Part shown: in pieces, positions 42,895 to 51,788 of the stretch
Layout of the letters: every line of letters begins with the position of its first letter
How positions within the stretch are numbered: the first letter of the stretch is position 1
Assembly: GCA_034423575.1 (NCBI GenBank)
Contig: DAOUIF010000021.1
Coordinates: forward strand, 1-64,000
DNA: 64,000 nt
Reading direction: 5' to 3'
From: Bin87 sp034423575
GTDB lineage: Bacteria; Chloroflexota; Dehalococcoidia; Lucifugimonadales; UBA3495
The notes under the pieces: model-generated
What the model saw: only the letters and a program-made list of their open reading frames with translations
What the model was told of the DNA's origin: nothing
The model's database searches: none
Made by a program: the position numbers and the translations under genes

Positions 42895-43752
42895 TCAGGC
42901 TGTGGCCAGTTGGAGGAACTCCCCCGCTGCGGCATAGTTGCGGGCGCCGCTCCGCCGGATGGGCGGGACTAGGTAGCAGTCGGTAACGCCGGCGCCGCGC
43001 AATCCCTCCCACACCTGCAGGGCGATGTCCACGCCGGAACGTCCGGAGGCCAGGTCGTCAGTGACCCACTCGGGAACGGCCGCGAAGGAAACACCGTCGG
43101 GGTCCATCAGGCCTACCCCAAAGAAGACAGGAACGTCAGGCAGTTCGCCGGTTGCTGCTGTCCAGGCATTCCGGAACTGTTCGATTTCTGCAGGATCGAA
43201 CACCGGTTGGGTGATCAGGAAGTCGGCCCCAGCGGCGACCTTGCGCGCTGCCAGGGAAGCCTCCGGTTCGATGCCGCGACCCAGGTCGACGGTCGCGCCG
43301 ATGCAGAAATCCGTGGGTGAGCGGAGATTGCTGCCGCGGTGATCCGTGCCCGAGTTCAGGTTGGCGATGGCCGCAATGAGCTCGGTGGGACGGTAATCGT
43401 ATACCGCGGTTGCAGCGTCCCGTGGGCCGAATGCGTCTCCGGCCACGACGATTACGTTTTCCAAACCCAAGGCCTGCGCTCCCAACAGGAGGGATTCCAG
43501 CGCCAGACGGTTCATGTCCCGCGTGCCAAGCGTGAAGATCGGGTCTGCGCCGTGGCGCTCGCGGAGAACCACGGCCGCAGCGACCGGGTTCGTGCGAACC
43601 GCGCGTCCCGGGTTGTATGCAGCCGATATAAAATCGGCCGATCGTGGCGGCGCCAACACGTCCTCGGGCCGGCCGGAACGCGGGGGCGAGTAGTCGCAAA
43701 TGAACGCAGGGCGTCCCGTTTGGGCATGGATGCGTTCGACGACTTTGACCAT
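42895..43752 (-). CDS. Methylenetetrahydrofolate reductase family protein
   Basis: A 285-residue MetF-type TIM barrel reducing 5,10-methylene- to 5-methyl-tetrahydrofolate with FAD. Features include FICDYSPPRSG, DFISAAYNPGRAVRTNPVAAAVVLRE, GLENVIVVAGDAF and KVAAGADFLITQPVFDPAEI, all matching family strands. No zinc-binding or SAM-regulatory domain. It follows mqnA by 47 bp on the same strand. A second MetF paralog elsewhere cannot be excluded, so no gene symbol is given. Confidence 0.85.
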   Translation of the reverse strand: MVKVVERIHAQTGRPAFICDYSPPRSGRPEDVLAPPRSADFISAAYNPGRAVRTNPVAAAVVLRERHGADPIFTLGTRDMNRLALESLLLGAQALGLENVIVVAGDAFGPRDAATAVYDYRPTELIAAIANLNSGTDHRGSNLRSPTDFCIGATVDLGRGIEPEASLAARKVAAGADFLITQPVFDPAEIEQFRNAWTAATGELPDVPVFFGVGLMDPDGVSFAAVPEWVTDDLASGRSGVDIALQVWEGLRGAGVTDCYLVPPIRRSGARNYAAAGEFLQLATA

Positions 43753-43799
43753 CGTACTACCCTTGAACCGCTGCGACTGACCGCTGATGGGTCGGGTGG

Positions 43800-44570
43800 C
43801 TAGCCGGGCAGGCCCTCGAGGAGTTCGCGGAAGCGGACAATGGCCTGCTGCTCGGATCGCCCCACGTAGTAACGGATACCCTGCACGTATTCCACCACGT
43901 CGCGGGGCAGCATGAGCAGGTCGTCTCGGGGCTCGTTGAGGTGATACAGGCCATCAACGCCCTCTTCGAGCCCGACGTACAAGGTGTCTTCCAGCGTGGC
44001 CTTTTCGCGGTCCTCCATGTCCTTGCGCATCACCCACTGGCTGAAAACGAAGGGCAGGTTGGTCCACTGGGTCCACTCCGAGCCCAGGTCGAAGCGGTGA
44101 GCGAAGCCGCGCACGCCCCGGCGCCGGCGGAGGGCCCGGTTTCCGATCAGCACGAAAGCGTCGAACGTTTCATCAGGGCGGATCACGTCGCCCGATCGGA
44201 CAGCAAACTCGCCCGGTTCCAGGTTGTACTTGTGGCGGAGGAGTATCTCAAGCAATTTGGCGGCAGTGACGTCCTCATCGGACACGCCGATGGTGACACC
44301 GCCCAGCTCTTCCATCGGATATTGGGAGTAGAGACAAACGCTGACCGCGCGGCTCAGGGCGGAGAAGCAAAACCCGCCCACAGGCTCGAATTGGTCTTCG
44401 AGGCGAAACACATCCGAAAGGTGGGCTGGGCCGGCGTCCAGTTCCCCATTGGCCAGAGCGTCGCCCAGTTGTCGCGGGGTGGTTTCGCGCAGTTCCATGC
44501 CACGGCGCGCCATGTCGAAATAGAAGGGTTCGGTTTCCAGGTACGGCACACGGCCGACTCTAATGGGCAT
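43800..44570 (-). CDS. mqnA: Chorismate dehydratase, futalosine pathway
   Basis: MqnA converts chorismate to 3-enolpyruvylbenzoate, the first committed step of the futalosine route to menaquinone. 256 residues with a periplasmic-binding-protein fold. It starts PIRVGRVPYLETEPFYFDM, then PRQLGDALANGELDAGPAHLSDVFRLED and VCLYSQYPMEELGGVTIGVSDEDVTAAKLLEILL. The start is ATG 44570 with a GGTGGCGAGAAG ribosome site; the longer frame is not conserved. Other mqn genes are not in the window. Confidence 0.82.
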   Translation of the reverse strand: MPIRVGRVPYLETEPFYFDMARRGMELRETTPRQLGDALANGELDAGPAHLSDVFRLEDQFEPVGGFCFSALSRAVSVCLYSQYPMEELGGVTIGVSDEDVTAAKLLEILLRHKYNLEPGEFAVRSGDVIRPDETFDAFVLIGNRALRRRRGVRGFAHRFDLGSEWTQWTNLPFVFSQWVMRKDMEDREKATLEDTLYVGLEEGVDGLYHLNEPRDDLLMLPRDVVEYVQGIRYYVGRSEQQAIVRFRELLEGLPG

Positions 44571-44766
44571 CTTCTCGCCACCGTGAATGTCGGAGATGAT
44601 CCGCGACGACCGGCCCAGGAAGTTCCAAAAGGCCTGACCGCAGGACGGTAGGATTTTAGGGCGGGCGGTTGCGAGGGTCAAGGAATGACTGTCCCCACGC
44701 TTCGCATCTCTCATCCAAGAATCCGCCATACGGCTATGGGGGAACTCGTGCAAACAGGGCGGCGGG

Positions 44767-44772
44767 TATAAT
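44767..44772 (+). promoter_or_regulatory. Candidate -10 box of the enolase-superfamily gene
   Basis: TATAAT, 38 bp before the ATG, with no recognisable -35 box at 16-18 bp. The rest of the 44571-44809 gap shows nothing else. Confidence 0.4.
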
Positions 44773-44809
44773 TGCCTCGCATATTGGATGAATTGGAGGC
44801 GGCGCGTTC

Positions 44810-45913
44810 ATGCGTATCACCGACGTAGAGGCGGACATCGTCCGCATTCCATTGAGCACACGGTTCAGCGGCAGCGTGTACCAGATTGAATCGCGGTGCA
44901 CCATCGTGGTTCGGGTCCACACCGATGAAGGGCTGTTGAGCGAGGTCTATTCGGGGGACGAGCGGACGGGCTACGAGTTGCTGAAAGACCTGGTGGTGGG
45001 CCCAATGGCCGATGCGGTAAAGGGCGAGGACCCCACGGCCATCGAGCGGTGCTGGCAGAAAATGTTTGCGCTGACGCCCCATATCGGCAACAAGGCCATC
45101 GCCATGCGGGCCATCGCCGCCATCGACGTGGCGCTGTGGGACATCACAGGGAAGTCGCTGGGCGTCCCGGTCCGGACGTTGCTGGGCGGTTACGCCGAGC
45201 GATCGCCGGTGGTGCGGTTCGCGTATTACGTCCAGGGAAGGGACACGGCGTTCATGGTTGAGGACCTGGTGCACCAGCGGGAGCGCGGCATCGGCGGCGT
45301 GAAGCTGAAGGTTGGCGGCGTCGCGGTTGCCGACGACCTGCTGCGGGTGCGAGCGATACGGGACACGCTGGGTGATGACTTCATCATCGTGTGCGATGCC
45401 AACCAGGCTTGGACCCTGGAGGAGGCCCTGGAATTCGCTGCTCCGGCCAGGGAGATGGGGTTGGCCTGGCTGGAAGAGCCCTGCCGGTGGCAGAACGCCG
45501 ACAACGACATGCGCCAAGTGCGTCTGCGCACCGGGATTCCGGTCGCCGCAGGCCAGGGCGAGAGCAGTTCGTGGGGAGGCCAGCGGCTGATGGACACCGA
45601 GGCCGTGGACATCCTGAACATCGACGCTGCGATTTGTGGCGGCATCTCGGAGTGGAAGCGCGTGGCCGGCGCGGCACAGATGCGCGGCATCCAGATGGCG
45701 CACCACGAGGAGCCGCAGCTGTCCGTGCAACTGCTGCCGGCCCACGCCCACGGCCTGTTCGTCGAGGTATTCGAGGAGGAGCGCGACCCCGTGTACTACC
45801 AACTGAACAGCGTGCTGCCGGAATGGGACAACGGCGAGATCATCGCACCCGCCGAGCCGGGCATGGGCCTGCACCTGGATGCGGCGGTGTTGGAGGAGTA
45901 CAAGGTTTATTAG
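44810..45913 (+). CDS. Mandelate racemase/muconate lactonizing enzyme family protein
   Basis: A 367-residue enolase-superfamily enzyme. The base pair KLK is at 165-167 (GGVKLKVGG). Metal ligands are D196 (CDANQAW), E222 (WLEEP) and E251 (GQGES). The C-terminal acid/base is a histidine at 298-299 (MAHHEEP). These indicate proton abstraction next to a carboxylate, as in acid-sugar dehydratases and mandelate racemase. The substrate is unresolved. Enolase-superfamily paralogs are strikingly numerous in SAR202-type Chloroflexota, where they are thought to serve breakdown of recalcitrant organics. RBS TTGGAGG. Confidence 0.9.
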   Translation: MRITDVEADIVRIPLSTRFSGSVYQIESRCTIVVRVHTDEGLLSEVYSGDERTGYELLKDLVVGPMADAVKGEDPTAIERCWQKMFALTPHIGNKAIAMRAIAAIDVALWDITGKSLGVPVRTLLGGYAERSPVVRFAYYVQGRDTAFMVEDLVHQRERGIGGVKLKVGGVAVADDLLRVRAIRDTLGDDFIIVCDANQAWTLEEALEFAAPAREMGLAWLEEPCRWQNADNDMRQVRLRTGIPVAAGQGESSSWGGQRLMDTEAVDILNIDAAICGGISEWKRVAGAAQMRGIQMAHHEEPQLSVQLLPAHAHGLFVEVFEEERDPVYYQLNSVLPEWDNGEIIAPAEPGMGLHLDAAVLEEYKVY

Positions 45914-45959
45914 GGCTCTGCTCTCTTGCGACCGCGTCAGTTAATCAGAGGATTTGGTG

Positions 45960-46937
45960 ATGGTGAATTTGGGAACAATCAATCGGGTCGACTTACGGGA
46001 AGTCTGGCCGCATGAGGCGCAAGATTTCACCCCTTGGTTGGCTGCGAACTTGGGCAAATTGGGTGAGGCTTTAGGGCTGAACTTGGTGCTTGAATCCGTG
46101 GAGGCTGCCGTCGGGTCGTTCTCTCTCGACGTGCTCGCCCACGACGTAGGCGGCGACCGCCCTGTCATCATTGAAAATCAGTTAGGAACGACCGACCACA
46201 ACCACTTGGGGCAGTTGCTGACATATGCAGCGGGCTATGACGCCGGAGTTGTGGTGTGGTTGACTGCTGATTTCCGTGACGAGCACCGCGCGGCTTTGGA
46301 TTGGCTGAATCTGCGTACCGGTGAAGATACCCAATTCTTCGGTGTAGTGGTGGAGGCGTGGGAAATAGATGATTCGCGGCCTGCTCCTTACTTCAAAGTG
46401 TTGGCCATGCCCAACGGTTGGCAGAAGCAGGCCACGGCTGCAGTGAAAGCGGGGAAATCCGCAAACACGCCAGAGATAGGGGAACGTCAACGACAGTTTT
46501 TCCAACCATTGATCGATACCTGCCGCGAGGATCATGATCTTACGAACGCGAAAAATGCCCAGCCGAAAAACTGGCAAGGATTCAAAACCGGGGTCAAGGG
46601 TTTTGGATTGATTGCGAGGATTGGGCAAGGTTCTGCCAGAGTAGAGCTATACATCGACTGCGGCGACGCGGGAGTCAACAAAGACCGATTTGACCACCTG
46701 GAGTCCATCAGGGATAACATTGAGGGCCAGATCGGGACTGACTTGGCTTGGCAGCGATTAGACCACGCTAGGGCATCCCACATCTCGCTTGTGCGCGAAG
46801 GGGCAACTATTGATGACGCTCCTGCCAAACAAGATGAGACCAGAAAATGGCTGGAGAACCACCTGCTGAAATTCAAGGAAGTCTTCGCGCCGCACATCGA
46901 AGAGATGGTCGAACCGGGAGTACGGAACGCGTGCTGA
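45960..46937 (+). CDS. DUF4268 protein with PD-(D/E)XK nuclease-like N-terminus
   Basis: A 325-residue protein. The N-terminal part (LREVWPHEAQDFTPWLAAN, then SLDVLAHDVGGDRPVIIENQ, TTDHNHLGQLLTYAAGYDA) has the acidic-hydrophobic pattern of PD-(D/E)XK-like nuclease domains, with D in SLDV and ENQ in place of ExK. The C-terminal half matches DUF4268. Such proteins occur near restriction or other defence genes, but its enzymatic activity is unproven. ATG at 45960 is 8 bases after AGAGG; TTG and GTG codons just before are too close to it. Its base composition is less GC-rich than surrounding genes, as is the next gene, suggesting transfer. Confidence 0.75.
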   Translation: MVNLGTINRVDLREVWPHEAQDFTPWLAANLGKLGEALGLNLVLESVEAAVGSFSLDVLAHDVGGDRPVIIENQLGTTDHNHLGQLLTYAAGYDAGVVVWLTADFRDEHRAALDWLNLRTGEDTQFFGVVVEAWEIDDSRPAPYFKVLAMPNGWQKQATAAVKAGKSANTPEIGERQRQFFQPLIDTCREDHDLTNAKNAQPKNWQGFKTGVKGFGLIARIGQGSARVELYIDCGDAGVNKDRFDHLESIRDNIEGQIGTDLAWQRLDHARASHISLVREGATIDDAPAKQDETRKWLENHLLKFKEVFAPHIEEMVEPGVRNAC

Positions 46938-46978
46938 GCGATGCTCAGTGCTAAGTTCTCCTCAATGCTGTTTTGAGG
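46934..46978 (+). terminator. Two hairpins after the DUF4268 gene
   Basis: CTGAGC/GCTCAG (46934-46948) overlapping the stop codon, then CCTCAA/TTGAGG (46960-46978). There is no T-tract; possibly a terminator or processing site. The rest of the gap to 47119 shows nothing clear. Confidence 0.4.
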
Positions 46979-47119
46979 GAGTGCTGTCGACCCGGTGGAC
47001 TACTTGTCACCTTTGGCGGTCTGGGCTCACCGATCCCATAAGACGGCACGAATGGGCAACTGCGCTGGGGATGGTCGCTGATATTAGCGGTTCCGATGCT
47101 GAGGAGATCGTATACCACC

Positions 47120-47518
47120 ATGCGTAAAGATCTGACATTACAGCAAATGCTGGACGGCCTAGTAGAGTTCGCTGAGTATTTCGATCAGCCCGGCGCTGAT
47201 TTCGGGGAATGGGAGTCCCCTCAACGGCAAACACCGTTCCCGATATTGTCGCAAAAAGCAACTGACTTCCTGCAAGCTTGTTACGAGTTGGGTTGGCTAG
47301 AGGCGTTTGATTGGTCGAGATGGGCGCACACAGGAGAGGCAATAGAACTCTGGGACGATCCCCAAGCGCTCGAATATGCCACCGTTCATCAGATCAGCAG
47401 GATCCTTACGGTGATATTGCGTCAAGAACATATGAGCAATGTAGCTTTGATGTCGGCTTTCGAATCCGGTTATCTGCAGCGCGTGCTGCGCCGCATCGCC
47501 GCCTTGGCTGCAGAGTGA
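47120..47518 (+). CDS. DUF6508-like protein
   Basis: A 132-residue acidic helical protein with FLQACYELGWLEAFDWSRWAHTGEAIEL, like the core of DUF6508 proteins, which often lie near restriction-type or mobile genes. ATG at 47120 is used; an in-frame start at 47096 is possible. No catalytic motif is visible. It shares lower GC with the DUF4268 gene upstream and ends about 200 bp before queA, a stretch that holds nothing recognised. Confidence 0.6.
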   Translation: MRKDLTLQQMLDGLVEFAEYFDQPGADFGEWESPQRQTPFPILSQKATDFLQACYELGWLEAFDWSRWAHTGEAIELWDDPQALEYATVHQISRILTVILRQEHMSNVALMSAFESGYLQRVLRRIAALAAE

Positions 47519-47725
47519 CAGACAGCGATCAACCAAGAAAGAGTACGAAACGACGATGCAACAGCCGTCGTCTGCGAGTCGGGTTGAACGGACAGCCAAC
47601 TCGTCGCGCCGCCGATGATGTAGCGGGCGCGGGAGTTCGTAGAGACTCTTGGGCGATCGGCGCCAGACAAGGCGGCTATTGAATGGCGAGTGGACATCGT
47701 GGCTGGGGAAATAGTAGAGGCCAGG

Positions 47726-48781
47726 CTAGAGCAGCAGCATGGCGTCGCCGAACGAATAGAACCGGTACTCGCGGCGGACCGCTGCCTCGTACGCGGCCAG
47801 GATGCGCTCCCGGCCGGCGAAGGCCGACACCAGCATCAGCAGCGTGGACCGGGGCAGGTGGAAGTTGGTGACCATGGCGTCCACCAACCGGAACTGGTGG
47901 CCTGGCAGTATGAACAGGTCGGCATCGCCCGCTGACGCTTGAATCTCTGGTGCTCTGTTCGCATGGGCGTCTCGCGCGACGTGCTCCAGGGTGCGGACGG
48001 TGGTGGTCCCCACGGCGATGATGCGGTTACCGCGCCGCCGCGTCGCATTGATTGCCGCCGCTGTATCCTCGGGCAACTCGAACCACTCGGTGTGGATTTT
48101 GTGCTCGGCGATGTTTTCACCGTGGACCGGGCGGAACGTGTCGAGGCCGACGTGGAGAGTCACCCACGCCGTGGTTACTCCTTGCGCACGGATGAGGTCG
48201 AGCAAAGTCTCGGTGAAATGCAGTCCCGCCGTGGGGGCGGCCACGCTGCCGGGGGTGTCGGCGTAGACGGTCTGATACCGGTCGGGATCCTCGGGCGTCT
48301 CCTTAATATATGGAGGCAGTGGAAGTTGGCCCAGGCCGTCCAGAGCAGAGTCGTCGCTGACGCGCACCAGGCGCAGACCGTTCTCCCGGGCGGCCAGTAT
48401 CTCCACCTCGGCGCTGCCTGACCCGTCATGCGCTTCGACGGCGACGCGCGTGCCCACCCGAAGCCGTCGTCCGGGCCGACCCAAAGCCTGCCAGATCCCC
48501 GGTTCCTGACGGCGAACCAGCAGCACCTCAACCCGCGCGCCGGACCTGGTCTCGGTGCCGTAGAGCCGAGCGGGTATTACTCGGCTCCGGTTGAAGACCA
48601 TGAGGTCGCCGGGACGCAGGTAATCGATCAGGTCCCGAAAACGTCGATGTTCGAGCTGGTCATCGGGCCGATTGCGGTCCAGGACCAGCAAACGAGAGGC
48701 GTCCCTGGGCTCCGCCGGAGTCTGCGCGATGCGCTCTTCGGGCAGGACGTAATCGAAATTGCCGGTTCGCCCCGGATCCAT
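47726..48781 (-). CDS. queA: tRNA preQ1(34) S-adenosylmethionine ribosyltransferase-isomerase
   Basis: QueA transfers and isomerises ribose from SAM onto preQ1-tRNA, giving epoxyqueuosine. 351 residues. Characteristic parts are FDYVLPEERIAQTPAEPRDASRLLVLDR, GDLMVFNRSRVIPARL, PTAGLHFT, HVGLDTFRPV, AVGTTTVRTLE and HQFRLVDAMVTNFHLPRSTLLMLVSAFAG. ATG at 48781; a TTG at 48787 overlaps the folD stop. It forms an operon with folD and a Uma2 gene. queG at 18185-19354 acts next in the pathway. Confidence 0.95.
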   Translation of the reverse strand: MDPGRTGNFDYVLPEERIAQTPAEPRDASRLLVLDRNRPDDQLEHRRFRDLIDYLRPGDLMVFNRSRVIPARLYGTETRSGARVEVLLVRRQEPGIWQALGRPGRRLRVGTRVAVEAHDGSGSAEVEILAARENGLRLVRVSDDSALDGLGQLPLPPYIKETPEDPDRYQTVYADTPGSVAAPTAGLHFTETLLDLIRAQGVTTAWVTLHVGLDTFRPVHGENIAEHKIHTEWFELPEDTAAAINATRRRGNRIIAVGTTTVRTLEHVARDAHANRAPEIQASAGDADLFILPGHQFRLVDAMVTNFHLPRSTLLMLVSAFAGRERILAAYEAAVRREYRFYSFGDAMLLL

Positions 48782-48783
48782 AA

Positions 48784-49668
48784 TCAATCCCGACTGCGGC
48801 GGGCGGCCTCCAACGTGTTGCTCAGAAGCACTGCGATCGTCATCGGTCCGATGCCGCCGGGGACAGGAGTGATGGCCTCAGCTTTGGCGGCGACGGCGTC
48901 GTAGTCGACGTCGCCCACCAGGCGGTAGCCGCGACGGCGGGTTGCGTCGTCCACCCGGTTGATGCCCACGTCGATAACGACGGCGCCCTCGCGTACCATG
49001 TCGGCGCCGATGGCTCCGGGCATTCCCATGGCGGCGACCAGGATATCGGCCTGACGAGTGATGTCGGGCAGGTTCCTAGTGCGAGTGTGGCAGACGGTGA
49101 CGGTAGCATTGCCGCCGGGGGCGCGTTGCATGAGCAGGGCCGCCAGGGGTTTGCCGACGATATTGCTGCGGCCGACGATTACCACGTGCTGGCCGGCGGG
49201 GTCATAACCGGAGCGCAGCAGGACCTGCTGGACGCCGGACGGAGTACAGGGCAGGAAGGCAGGCTCTCCCTGGAGCATGCGACCCTGGCTTGTGGGATGG
49301 AGGCCATCCACATCCTTGCTGGGGTCAACGCGCTCGATGGCAGCGTGTTCGTCCAGGCCGTCCGGCAGCGGCAATTGGACCAGGATGCCGTGGAACCTGG
49401 CGTCCTGGTTCAACTGGTCGATCAGGCTCAGGAGGTTGGCTTGGGACACGTCCGCAGGCATGTAGAATATCTCGGAGAAAATACCGGCTTCCTCACACGC
49501 CCGGCCTTTGTTTCGTACATACACTCCTGAAGCCGGGTCATTGCCCACCAGGACGGCGGCGAGGCCGGGGGTGGGCCCGCCAGACGCGATCAATTCGGCT
49601 ACCCCGGCCTCGACCTCCGTGCGCAAGTCGGCGGCGATTTCGTTGCCTTTGAGGACGCGAGCGGGCAT
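48784..49668 (-). CDS. folD: Methylenetetrahydrofolate dehydrogenase/cyclohydrolase
   Basis: Bifunctional FolD, 294 residues. Catalytic lysine lies in GVYVRNKGRACEEAGI. It has the conserved QLPLPDGLDEHAAIERVDPSKDVDGLHP, GRSNIVGKPLAALL for NADP and TPVPGGIGPMTIAVLLSNT. Supplies one-carbon folates, and with the MetF-type enzyme at 42895 covers the methyl branch. Middle gene of the uma2-folD-queA operon, overlapping the queA TTG. Confidence 0.95.
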   Translation of the reverse strand: MPARVLKGNEIAADLRTEVEAGVAELIASGGPTPGLAAVLVGNDPASGVYVRNKGRACEEAGIFSEIFYMPADVSQANLLSLIDQLNQDARFHGILVQLPLPDGLDEHAAIERVDPSKDVDGLHPTSQGRMLQGEPAFLPCTPSGVQQVLLRSGYDPAGQHVVIVGRSNIVGKPLAALLMQRAPGGNATVTVCHTRTRNLPDITRQADILVAAMGMPGAIGADMVREGAVVIDVGINRVDDATRRRGYRLVGDVDYDAVAAKAEAITPVPGGIGPMTIAVLLSNTLEAARRSRD

Positions 49669-49682
49669 TGAGGCCGGCAGTA

Positions 49683-50348
49683 TCAGGGCAGGTCGAAGAT
49701 GTACTGCCGAACCGGGAAGGAGAAGCCGGGCAGCACGTCCTCGCCGTCCAGCGTTTCGGGGTCGTTAAGCAGTTGCGGATCTGGCTGGCCGGCGCGATAG
49801 ATATAGACTTGCCGGTTGCGGGCGTCGATGAGCCAGCCGAGGCGGGCGCCGCCTTCCATCCACAGAACCATCTTGTCTTGCAACGGGCGCAGGGCGTCGG
49901 TTCGAGAGCGGATTTCGACCACGAAGTCGGGCGCGCCTTCGATGACGGTTTCTCGTTGCAAAGGGGTTTGGACGTCGTAGCGCTCCTGAGTCATCCAGGC
50001 GGCGTCGGGACCTCTTATTTCTCCGGACGGCAGATGAAATCGGCTTGACTGGGAAGATGCGACGCCTCCGTTAGCCAACTGCCAACCGACCACGAAGTAG
50101 TTCGTATATGACTCTTGGCGATTGCCGCGAAATCCGGTCATAGGCAGTATCAGCAGCTCCCCGGCGGCGTTGACTTCCATTTCGTAAAGGTCGTTCTGCT
50201 CGCAGAATTCGATGAACCGCGCTGGAAAATCAGCCGCCCGGTGGTCGATGCCCAGTGCGGACAGGTTTAGGCGGATGGTTCCGGCCGGATCGGCCGCGGG
50301 AACGCCCGCGGAGGGTGAGGCGACGGTTGGTTTCGGTGCGGTGGTCAT
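49683..50348 (-). CDS. Uma2-family (DUF820) nuclease-like protein
   Basis: A 221-residue Uma2 family protein with the restriction-endonuclease-like fold: FIEFCEQNDLYEMEVNAAGELLILP, RGPDAAWM (Asp) and PDFVVEIRSRTDALRPLQDKMVLWMEGGARLGWLID (Glu and later Lys). These are abundant in Chloroflexota and cyanobacteria but their role is not established; some may be mobile nucleases. It ends 14 bp before folD. Confidence 0.85.
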   Translation of the reverse strand: MTTAPKPTVASPSAGVPAADPAGTIRLNLSALGIDHRAADFPARFIEFCEQNDLYEMEVNAAGELLILPMTGFRGNRQESYTNYFVVGWQLANGGVASSQSSRFHLPSGEIRGPDAAWMTQERYDVQTPLQRETVIEGAPDFVVEIRSRTDALRPLQDKMVLWMEGGARLGWLIDARNRQVYIYRAGQPDPQLLNDPETLDGEDVLPGFSFPVRQYIFDLP

Positions 50349-50396
50349 GGCAGTGAACGCCCTGCGCAGTGGTGCAGTTCATCATACCACCGGAGT

Positions 50397-50425
50397 TTGC
50401 CAAGCGTGTGCGGTGGGCCTACAAT
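50397..50425 (+). promoter_or_regulatory. Promoter of the cobalamin-binding protein gene
   Basis: TTGCCA, 17-bp spacer, TACAAT. Transcription start would fall at about 50432, right at the ATG, implying a leaderless mRNA. Confidence 0.6.
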
Positions 50426-50432
50426 GCCCGCC

Positions 50433-51368
50433 ATGCGCATCGTTTCTTTGTTGCCCAGCGCTACCGAGATCGTGTTTGCCCTGGGGTTGGGTGAGTCGCT
50501 CGCAGGTGTTTCGCACATGTGCGACTATCCGTCGGGCGCCCGTGGATTGCCCATCGTGAGCCGGAGTGTGCGGAGCAAGTCCCACCTCTCCAGCGCGGAA
50601 ATCGACGCGATCATCCAGCAGGCGCGGGCATCGGGAAACCCGGTGTACATCATCGACGGGGACCTTTTGCGCCGGTTGCAACCCGACCTGATCCTGACCC
50701 AGGAACTGTGCGAAGTGTGCGCGGTTGGGGCCGGGTCGGTGTTTGAAACGGCTGCCAGGGCGCTGGACTATCAGCCCGAAATATTGAGCATCCGGCCGGC
50801 CAGCCTGGACGACATATACGCGAACATCCAGCGAATCGGCGACGCCGCTGGGGTGACGGCGAACGCGCAGAAGCTGGTTGGTGAGCTGCAGGACCGCGCC
50901 TCCTACGTGGCCCAACGCTCTGTAGACAGCGTCCGGCCCAGGGTGTTTTGTATCGACTGGCTGGAGCCGCTGCGCAACACCGGCCAGTGGACGCCGGAAC
51001 TGGTGGAACTGGCGGGAGGCGAGGAAGGGCTGGCCGAGAAATGGGGAAAGTCCCGTGAAGTTGGGTGGGATGAAGTATTCGAATACCAACCCGACTACGT
51101 CATGGTGATGCCCTGCGCCTTCAACATGGACCGGACGATCCTGGAAACGGCGCGGCTGTCGGATCGGGAGGAGTGGAAGTCGTTGAACGCCGTCAGGGAA
51201 GGCCGGGTGTATCTTTTCGACGGCCAGATTCCCAGCCGGCACGGGCCCCGGGTGATCGACGTGCTGGAGGGATTGGCCGAGGCGATGCGTCCGGATCGTT
51301 TTGAGGGGCTGGCTCGGCCAGGCATATTCAGGCCCGCTTCCCTGCACCAGATGGCGTTCTCGGCTTAG
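50433..51368 (+). CDS. BtuF-like cobalamin-binding protein without signal peptide
   Basis: A 311-residue periplasmic-binding-type protein (class III) with MRIVSLLPSATEIVFALGLGESLAGVSHMCDYP, LQPDLILTQELCEVCAVG and DEVFEYQPDYVMVMPC, the usual BtuF-like segments. There is no export signal, so it stays in the cytoplasm, like the stand-alone cobalamin-binding proteins of this subfamily. B12 fits the presence of queG, a cobalamin enzyme. ATG at 50433 (MRIVSLLPS) is the conserved start, although an in-frame ATG exists 9 bases upstream. No Shine-Dalgarno sequence. Confidence 0.82.
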   Translation: MRIVSLLPSATEIVFALGLGESLAGVSHMCDYPSGARGLPIVSRSVRSKSHLSSAEIDAIIQQARASGNPVYIIDGDLLRRLQPDLILTQELCEVCAVGAGSVFETAARALDYQPEILSIRPASLDDIYANIQRIGDAAGVTANAQKLVGELQDRASYVAQRSVDSVRPRVFCIDWLEPLRNTGQWTPELVELAGGEEGLAEKWGKSREVGWDEVFEYQPDYVMVMPCAFNMDRTILETARLSDREEWKSLNAVREGRVYLFDGQIPSRHGPRVIDVLEGLAEAMRPDRFEGLARPGIFRPASLHQMAFSA

Positions 51369-51410
51369 GCTGCTACGCCCAACCCACCTTGACGGCATAA
51401 GGAATCGCGT

Positions 51411-51716
51411 ATGGCCTTGTACATGATTTCACTGGAACACGCACCGGAGAGGTGCCCCGGGGTGGACCTGGGCGTGCGTGACCGGGTCCTGCGGATGTCG
51501 GCGGAGTTGACCCAGACGCTGGCCAACCGCGGCTGTGAGTACCGCGGCGGATGGGTGGGCAAGTCGTCACACCAGACCTGGCTGGTGTTGGACGGGCCGG
51601 ATGCCCACGCGGTGGACGACGCCGTGATCGACATGGGACTGGCTACCTGGAACCGCACCGAGATATTCCCGATCATCACTATGGAAGAAGCCTTTGGCGG
51701 GCTGCCCACGGATTGA
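51411..51716 (+). CDS. Small conserved-type protein of unknown function
   Basis: A 101-residue soluble protein, MALYMISLEHAPERCPGV with SHQTWLVLDGPDAHAVDDAVIDMGLATWNRTEIFPIITMEEAF. The alternating pattern suggests a small dimeric alpha/beta (ferredoxin-like) fold, similar to DUF3303 or muconolactone-isomerase-like proteins, but that is a guess. RBS AAGGAA. It lies between the cobalamin-binding and Rieske genes. Confidence 0.6.
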   Translation: MALYMISLEHAPERCPGVDLGVRDRVLRMSAELTQTLANRGCEYRGGWVGKSSHQTWLVLDGPDAHAVDDAVIDMGLATWNRTEIFPIITMEEAFGGLPTD

Positions 51717-51788
51717 TCACCGCCCCTCAACCGCAAACCGTTGCCTGAACGTGATCGCCAATCAGGTAACGCGCACAGGAGAACGGCC

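Noticed and set aside
47311..47697. Frames of 75-123 residues between the DUF6508 gene and queA
   Set aside because: Arg-rich, overlap the DUF6508 frame or its complement, and show no family features.
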